Source: Casp-actino8 sp965659595
GTDB lineage: Bacteria > Actinomycetota > Acidimicrobiia > Acidimicrobiales > Ilumatobacteraceae
Reading direction: 5' to 3'
Assembly (NCBI GenBank): GCA_965659595.1
Contig: CBFHWN010000006.1
Coordinates: 1 to 64,000, forward strand
Length of the DNA stretch: 64,000 nucleotides
Part shown: positions 59,659 to 64,000 of the stretch, one piece after another
Position numbering within the stretch: position 1 is the stretch's first letter
Layout: each line of letters opens with the position of its first letter
Translations under genes and position numbers: made by a program
The notes under the pieces: model-generated
Told to the model about the DNA's origin: nothing
What the model saw: the letters and a program-made list of their open reading frames with translations, nothing else
The model's database searches: none

Positions 59659-60291
59659 TCAGCGAATGTCGTGGTCGTGGGCGAAGACGACCACGGCGAC
59701 GCGGTCTCGTAGTCCGAGCTTGGAGAGAACTCGTCCGAGGTGGGTCTTGATCGTGGCCTCGCTGACGAACAGCGCATCGGCGGCCTCACGGTTGTTGAGT
59801 CCGCGTCCGACCACTCGCAACACGTCGAGTTCGCGCTCGGTGAGTGCGCTGAGATCGGGAGGATCTTGCGAGGTTCGATCTCGGTAGGTGGCGAGAACTC
59901 GACCGGCGACGCTCGGGTCGATCCAGGCATCGCCGTTGGCTACGTCGGTGATGGCACGCAAGACGTCCTCTCCTTGGGCCGTCTTGACGACGAAGCCAGC
60001 CGCTCCGGCGCGGAGTGCTGCGGCGAGGCTCTCGTCATCGTCGAAGGTGGTCAGTATCAGCACTGGTGGTCCATCGACGGCTCGGATGTTCGCCGTTGCG
60101 GTCGCTCCGTCGACCCGTTTCATGCGGATGTCCATGACCACGACATCAGGTCGGTTGAGTTCGATCTGGTGGATGACCTCGTCGCCGTCGGCGCAATCAC
60201 CGACCACGGTGAATTCAGGGTCGGTGGCGAGCAAGCTTCGGAGACCCTCGCGGACCAGTTCTTGGTCGTCCACTAGCAGCACGCGGATCAT
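59659..60291 (-). CDS. NarL/LuxR-family response regulator
   Basis: The 210-residue regulator has a receiver domain (VLLVDDQELVREGL, phospho-acceptor Asp in VVVMDIRMKRVDG, Lys in GFVVKTAQGED) and a C-terminal GerE-type helix-turn-helix (LTERELDVLRVVGRGLNNREAA, SEATIKTHLGRVLSKLG). Its ATG at 60291 overlaps the kinase stop (ATGA). It probably controls the divergent ABC exporter, a common pairing. Confidence 0.92.
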   Translation of the reverse strand: MIRVLLVDDQELVREGLRSLLATDPEFTVVGDCADGDEVIHQIELNRPDVVVMDIRMKRVDGATATANIRAVDGPPVLILTTFDDDESLAAALRAGAAGFVVKTAQGEDVLRAITDVANGDAWIDPSVAGRVLATYRDRTSQDPPDLSALTERELDVLRVVGRGLNNREAADALFVSEATIKTHLGRVLSKLGLRDRVAVVVFAHDHDIR

Positions 60292-61274
60292 GTGGGGATC
60301 CTCACATACAGCACCCATCGGTCGTTCGATCCCTGCGTTGTGACCTCGCCTCCGAGCGCTTCCACCCGCTCGCGCATGCCGATGAGGCCGGTGCCCGCAG
60401 ATGGCATGTGGGGTCGAGCGGAGCGATCGTTCGTGATCCGGACTCCGACGTCACAGCCGTCGAACTCGATGGTGATCTGGACGGGCCCGGTCCCGTGTCG
60501 GACTGCGTTGGTCAGACCCTCCTGAATCACTCGGTACAGGGTGAGGGCGGTTGCTGCCGTGAGCGCATCGAGATTCCCGGTCGTATCGATGGTGACGAGT
60601 GCACCGCCGGCTCGGACGTCGTCGACGAGACGTGCGAGATCGTCGACCGTCGGCACAGGCGCGTCGGCACCGGAGCCATCACGGAGCAGATGCACGATGC
60701 TGTGAATGTCGCGCATCGACCGTCGGGCATGCTCCTCGGATCGCTGGAGCGATGCGATGGCTGCCTCGGGGTCGGTGCGGATCGCAAGCCGTGCGGCTGA
60801 GGTGTGCAACATCGAGGCCGCGAGCGTGTGCCCGACCACGTCGTGGACCTCCCCGGCGAGTTGGCGCCGAACATCGGAGAGACGATGCTCCGACAGCTGG
60901 CGTTCGGCGGCGAGTCGGTCCTCGAGTATCTGGAGTAGCACGAAGATCATTCCGATCGTGCCGAGGCCGGTGAGGGAGGTCCGCTCCAAGAAGTTCGAAC
61001 GGCTGATCCCTTGGCTGAGCAACGTCAAGGAGACCGCGATCGGGATCGTGACCGTCCACACCGGGTATCGCGCGTCAGGGGACGTCAGGGCCAGATCGGA
61101 GAGACCTGCGGTCAGCAACGCCCCACCGATGATGCTGCCCGCGAGCCCAGCAACCCAGGACCACTCCCAGAGCCCCACACCGATCGACCAGCACACGAGG
61201 CCCGCGATCACGATCCCGCGGGCCGACTGACGGACTTGCGGTCGGTTGCGTCGGGCGTCGCGTGAGGACTCCAT
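60288..61274 (-). CDS. Two-component sensor histidine kinase (HisKA_3)
   Basis: This 328-residue kinase has three or four membrane helices in the first 125 residues, then the phospho-acceptor region LAGEVHDVVGHTLAASM with His, and the ATPase domain (IQEGLTNAVRHGTGPVQI, GTGLIGMRERVEALGG). It belongs to the NarX/DesK-type kinases that pair with LuxR-type regulators. GAAAGG precedes the ATG. Confidence 0.92.
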   Translation of the reverse strand: MESSRDARRNRPQVRQSARGIVIAGLVCWSIGVGLWEWSWVAGLAGSIIGGALLTAGLSDLALTSPDARYPVWTVTIPIAVSLTLLSQGISRSNFLERTSLTGLGTIGMIFVLLQILEDRLAAERQLSEHRLSDVRRQLAGEVHDVVGHTLAASMLHTSAARLAIRTDPEAAIASLQRSEEHARRSMRDIHSIVHLLRDGSGADAPVPTVDDLARLVDDVRAGGALVTIDTTGNLDALTAATALTLYRVIQEGLTNAVRHGTGPVQITIEFDGCDVGVRITNDRSARPHMPSAGTGLIGMRERVEALGGEVTTQGSNDRWVLYVRIPT

Positions 61275-61446
61275 TGCGTCAGCCTTTCAGACGTTGGCTC
61301 GGTCTGCATCGGCCGTGGAGATGATTCCGAACCCCTCCCGAGGATGACGCGGATGGACCCTCAGGCCGACGACAGCACGTCGGCATTGGTTCAGGCTGTT
61401 GCACAAAGCACCGAGCCCGTCGAGGGCGGACGAAAGAGGAGCACAC

Positions 61447-61626
61447 ATGAGCAGTACCAATGACAAGCAGGATTCGCCGCTGTGGCCCAAGCAACTCGGC
61501 ATCGGACTCCTCGGCGTCGCTATCGGAGCGGCCATCGGTGCCGGTACCGGGATGTGGTGGATGATGGGAGTGCTCGGCGGAGTCTTCGGCGGGTTCAGCG
61601 CGATGCTCGGCCGAGAGCGGAGCTGA
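61447..61626 (+). CDS. Small two-helix membrane protein
   Basis: The 59-residue protein has a polar N-terminus (about 16 residues) and two hydrophobic segments rich in Gly and Ala, LGIGLLGVAIGAAIGAG and MMGVLGGVFGGFSAML. It somewhat resembles AtpZ/AtpI-type small proteins, but its place just 2 bp before the ABC ATPase gene suggests an accessory role in the exporter. A GAGGAG site precedes the ATG. Confidence 0.7.
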   Translation: MSSTNDKQDSPLWPKQLGIGLLGVAIGAAIGAGTGMWWMMGVLGGVFGGFSAMLGRERS

Positions 61627-61628
61627 CG

Positions 61629-62585
61629 GTGAACGTTGCCGATCGATCAGCTGCGATCGTCGTCGACGGGCTGCGCAAGTCGTACGCCGGCCGCGACGTG
61701 GTCCGGGGGGTGAGCTTCCGCATCGAGGCGGGGGAGTGTTTCGGCCTGCTCGGCCACAACGGCGCGGGAAAGACCACGACCATCGAGATTCTCGAGGGGT
61801 ACCTCGACCGTGACGCCGGGACGGTGTCGGTCCTCGGCTGTGACCCGGCTGACGCGACCGCCGAATGGCGTCGCCGCATCGGGGTCGTGTTGCAGGACAT
61901 GGATGTCTTCCCGACCCTGACCGTGGTCGAGACGGTGCGCATGTTCGCCGATCTGTACCCGGATCCACGAGGGGTTGCCGAGACGATCGACATGGTCGGC
62001 CTCACTCCTCGGTCCTCCGCCCGGGTGGGAGGCTTGTCCGGCGGCGAGAAGCGCCGTCTCGATGTGGCCCTCGGCATCATCGGCGATCCCGAGCTGTTGT
62101 TCCTGGACGAGCCCACCACCGGTTTGGACCCCGCAGCTCGCCGAGAGGTGTGGGCGATGGTCGACGAGCTGAAGGGAACGGGGGTCACGATCGTTCTCAC
62201 GACGCATTACATGGACGAGGCTCAAATCTTGGCGGATCGTCTGGTCATCCTCGATGACGGCGTCGTCGCCGCGGATGGAACCTTCGATGAGTTGCTCCGT
62301 GTCCACGGTGACGCGAGGACGATCTCGTTCCGACTGCCGGTCGACGTCCCAGCTGAATCCATGGGCGCGGCGATTGGTGTCGAATTCCACGCCGACGGGT
62401 TCCGGGTCGAGTTCTCCAGTGTCGACCCGCAGCGAGACCTGTTCCGGCTGCTCGGCTGGGCCGAGGAACGCCGTGTCCTGCTCGACGACCTCGCCGTTCG
62501 GCGCAGTTCGTTGGATGACCTGTTCCTGTCCGTCAGTGCCGAAGATGCGGCGACAGGAGCCGCCGGGACCGAGGCGCTTCGATGA
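61629..62585 (+). CDS. ABC-2 exporter ATPase in the tRNA-flanked islet
   Basis: The 318-residue ATPase has Walker A GHNGAGKTTTIE, the Q-loop VLQDMDVFP, signature LSGGEKRRLDVALG and Walker B LLFLDEPTTGLDPAA, then a C-terminal tail ending in RRSSLDDLFLSV. The GTG at 61629 with GCGGAGC upstream is chosen; longer frames overlap the small membrane-protein gene. Its stop overlaps the permease start (ATGA). Confidence 0.92.
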   Translation: MNVADRSAAIVVDGLRKSYAGRDVVRGVSFRIEAGECFGLLGHNGAGKTTTIEILEGYLDRDAGTVSVLGCDPADATAEWRRRIGVVLQDMDVFPTLTVVETVRMFADLYPDPRGVAETIDMVGLTPRSSARVGGLSGGEKRRLDVALGIIGDPELLFLDEPTTGLDPAARREVWAMVDELKGTGVTIVLTTHYMDEAQILADRLVILDDGVVAADGTFDELLRVHGDARTISFRLPVDVPAESMGAAIGVEFHADGFRVEFSSVDPQRDLFRLLGWAEERRVLLDDLAVRRSSLDDLFLSVSAEDAATGAAGTEALR

Positions 62586-63388
62586 GCACCGCATCCATCT
62601 TCGTGAGCCAGGCTCGCTACCAAATGCTCGCCAACATTCGAGCCGGTTCGGCCATCGCAGTGGGCATCATCATGCCAGTGGTCTTCTACCTCGGTGCGTC
62701 AGCGCTGTTCGGTTCGGCCGCCATGGGCGGTGACTCACCGGTCGAGGTCCGCGGTGCAGGAGAGGCACCCGATCTGCGCACGTTCTACGTCGGTGGGTTC
62801 ATGGCCTACGCCGCTCTCTACGCAGCGTTCGTTGCGTTGTTGCCCGAGCTGGTCGACGTTCGCGAACGTGGACTGCTGAAGCGCCTCCGCGGGACGCCTC
62901 TTCCGCTGTCGGCGTTCGTCGCCGCGCGCTTCGCCATCGTGTTGGCGATCACCACGGTCGGTGTGGTGGCGATCGCATTGTGCGGTCGGGCCGTGTTCGG
63001 TGTGGCCACCCGAGCCGAGATGCTCGTTGCGCTGGTGGTCTACACGCTGGCTGGCACCGTCACCTTCGTGTGCCTCGGTTTCGCTGCCACGACGATCACC
63101 CGCAGCGTGTCCGGGGCCCAAGGCCTCTCCAACGGCGTTGGTGTCATCTTGGCCATGATCTCGGGGGTGTTCTTCGCTCCAACCTTCTTGCCCGACGCTG
63201 CACGTAACGTGGCCCGGTTCCTTCCCCTGGAGCCGCTCGCCAATGGCTATCAGTCGCTGTACGTCAACGATGCCTCAGGTGTCGGGCTCGACGCTGGTAA
63301 CTTCGGCGTGCTCGGTGCATGGGCACTCTCCGCCATCGGTGTTGTCGCCGTGGCTGGTTTCCGGTGGAAGCCGAGACAACACCGATGA
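62582..63388 (+). CDS. ABC-2 exporter permease in the tRNA-flanked islet
   Basis: This 268-residue membrane protein has about six helices and the ABC-2 coupling segment LVDVRERGLLKRLRGTPLPLSAF, and ends with a short basic tail (RWKPRQHR). A single permease gene suggests a homodimer. It is the last intact gene before the duplicated tRNA end. Confidence 0.87.
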   Translation: MSTASIFVSQARYQMLANIRAGSAIAVGIIMPVVFYLGASALFGSAAMGGDSPVEVRGAGEAPDLRTFYVGGFMAYAALYAAFVALLPELVDVRERGLLKRLRGTPLPLSAFVAARFAIVLAITTVGVVAIALCGRAVFGVATRAEMLVALVVYTLAGTVTFVCLGFAATTITRSVSGAQGLSNGVGVILAMISGVFFAPTFLPDAARNVARFLPLEPLANGYQSLYVNDASGVGLDAGNFGVLGAWALSAIGVVAVAGFRWKPRQHR

Positions 63389-63707
63389 TCGCAACGCCCT
63401 TCGGCCAGGCCGTCACGGCACGCAGATCCGACGTTGATGGGAACAACACGCCACAGGGTGCTGCCGAGGTGCACACAAGGTGCACAGGACGTATACGGAC
63501 GCAACTGGACTCAGTGGACTGAGACGGACGACGGCCCGGACTGGCTGGACGAAATGGAGGTATCCGGACGTGTTGATACAGGCGTATAGGGCTTAACCCC
63601 CCCCTTTTCCCCTCACGGGGAGTGTGGGTTCGAACCCCACCCCGGGCACGCACGTTCATAGAGTCATCAATGAGACGTCAACGAGACAACTGAGCGAGAA
63701 TCGCCCC
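63389..63707. other. Gene-free 319-bp junction with partial tRNA-Leu copy
   Basis: No convincing gene is seen. A short frame (to 63522) reads through the first 130 bp but lacks recognisable domains. The second half holds the tRNA-Leu 3' fragment. The region probably represents the right boundary of an inserted islet. Confidence 0.6.
63588..63650 (+). pseudogene. tRNA-Leu 3'-half duplicate, right att-like copy
   Basis: From GGGCTTAA through the variable arm, T arm and acceptor end this copies tRNA-Leu (59566-59622). The last 44 bp (63607-63650) are identical; near the anticodon stem one A is lost and extra C and T residues are inserted. There is no 5' half, so no tRNA can form. Confidence 0.9.
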
Positions 63708-64000
63708 GTGGCCGAGACTCCTGCTCCTCAATCGGCGGCACGGCCCATGTCGGGACCGGTGACGAGTGCGGATCGAATCACGTCACTCGACATGATCCGG
63801 GGTGTCGCCATCCTCGGAATCCTGCCCATGAACGCGCTGGCGTTCGGACTCGACCCGGCTGCGTACTTCAACGTGTCCGCCGACGGGATCCGCCAACCGT
63901 TCGACTGGGTGGTCGGTGTCCTGACGATGATCTTCGTCGACCAGAAGATGATGGCGCTGTTCTCGATGCTGTTCGGCGTCGGTGTCGTCATTTTCGCCGA
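63708..64000 (+). CDS. DUF418-type membrane protein, N-terminal part
   Basis: The frame is open to the window edge (97 complete codons). The start ITSLDMIRGVAILGILPMNALAFGL and the later DQKMMALFSMLFGVGVVIF are typical of DUF418/YeiB-like acyltransferase-related membrane proteins. The GTG at 63708 has the hexamer GAGAAT 6 nt upstream; an ATG at 63747 is an alternative. It lies just outside the att-like repeat. Confidence 0.8.
   Translation, partial: MAETPAPQSAARPMSGPVTSADRITSLDMIRGVAILGILPMNALAFGLDPAAYFNVSADGIRQPFDWVVGVLTMIFVDQKMMALFSMLFGVGVVIFA

Noticed and set aside
63319..63522. Integrase C-terminal fragment
   Set aside because: The frame overlaps the permease gene and shows no Tyr or Arg motif of tyrosine recombinases; kept only as a weak suggestion in the findings.

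Overview
The window is one continuous, gene-dense, high-GC chromosomal segment (about 60 protein genes, two tRNA genes) with no insertion sequence, phage module or CRISPR array. Several features point to an actinobacterium: the actinobacterial micro-ribosomal proteins bS22 (46573) and bL37 (56525), a DUF222/HNH gene of the 13E12 type behind a mycobacterial-style LexA box, an ilvBNC operon behind a peptide-leader attenuator, and at least 13 genes whose -10 hexamer lies only 6-8 nt before the start codon (leaderless type). Acidimicrobiia is my best guess for the class; that is inference and is not proven by the window.

Layout. 1-7.5 kb: a D-aminoacylase-like amidohydrolase, then a minus-strand run (acyl-CoA dehydrogenase, IpdF-like SDR, enoyl-CoA hydratase, thioesterase, folE, NUDIX) and a divergent acyl-CoA dehydrogenase; the IpdF/FadE30-like pair recalls the steroid C/D-ring catabolic locus of mycobacteria. 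7.5-11.3 kb: an iron(III)-type ABC importer (ATPase, fused permease, binding lipoprotein) divergent from ilvD across a 38-bp nested palindrome. 13-18 kb: DUF3054 protein, molybdopterin oxidoreductase, inositol-phosphate synthase, folD. 18-23 kb: leader peptide/attenuator, ilvB-ilvN-ilvC, metY. 23-35 kb: thiolase, FAD amine-oxidase-like protein, CoxM/CoxS subunits, a BtuF-like protein, a LarA-family protein, an ABC-2 exporter, a cytochrome c lipoprotein and the CoxL-type large subunit.

35-56 kb is a mostly minus-strand housekeeping block: ftsB-like, eno, mazG, SurA-like lipoprotein, mfd, pth, L25, prs, glmU (lacking its acetyltransferase half), tRNA-Gln, bS22, ispE, rsmA, a DPBB-type membrane protein, tatD, metG, thioesterase, DUF222/HNH, rsmI, DUF192, ychF. 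Several of its gaps hold short tandem duplications with 8-16 bp units. 56-59.5 kb holds an LPxTG protein, bL37, a VOC protein, a Cas4/AddB-like nuclease, an unknown protein and a PqqB-like hydrolase.

59.5-63.65 kb: a tRNA-Leu(UAA) gene and, 4 kb later, a second copy of its 3' half, bracketing a two-component system and an ABC-2 exporter. This looks like an islet inserted at a tRNA site whose integrase is gone. The window ends inside a DUF418-type membrane protein.
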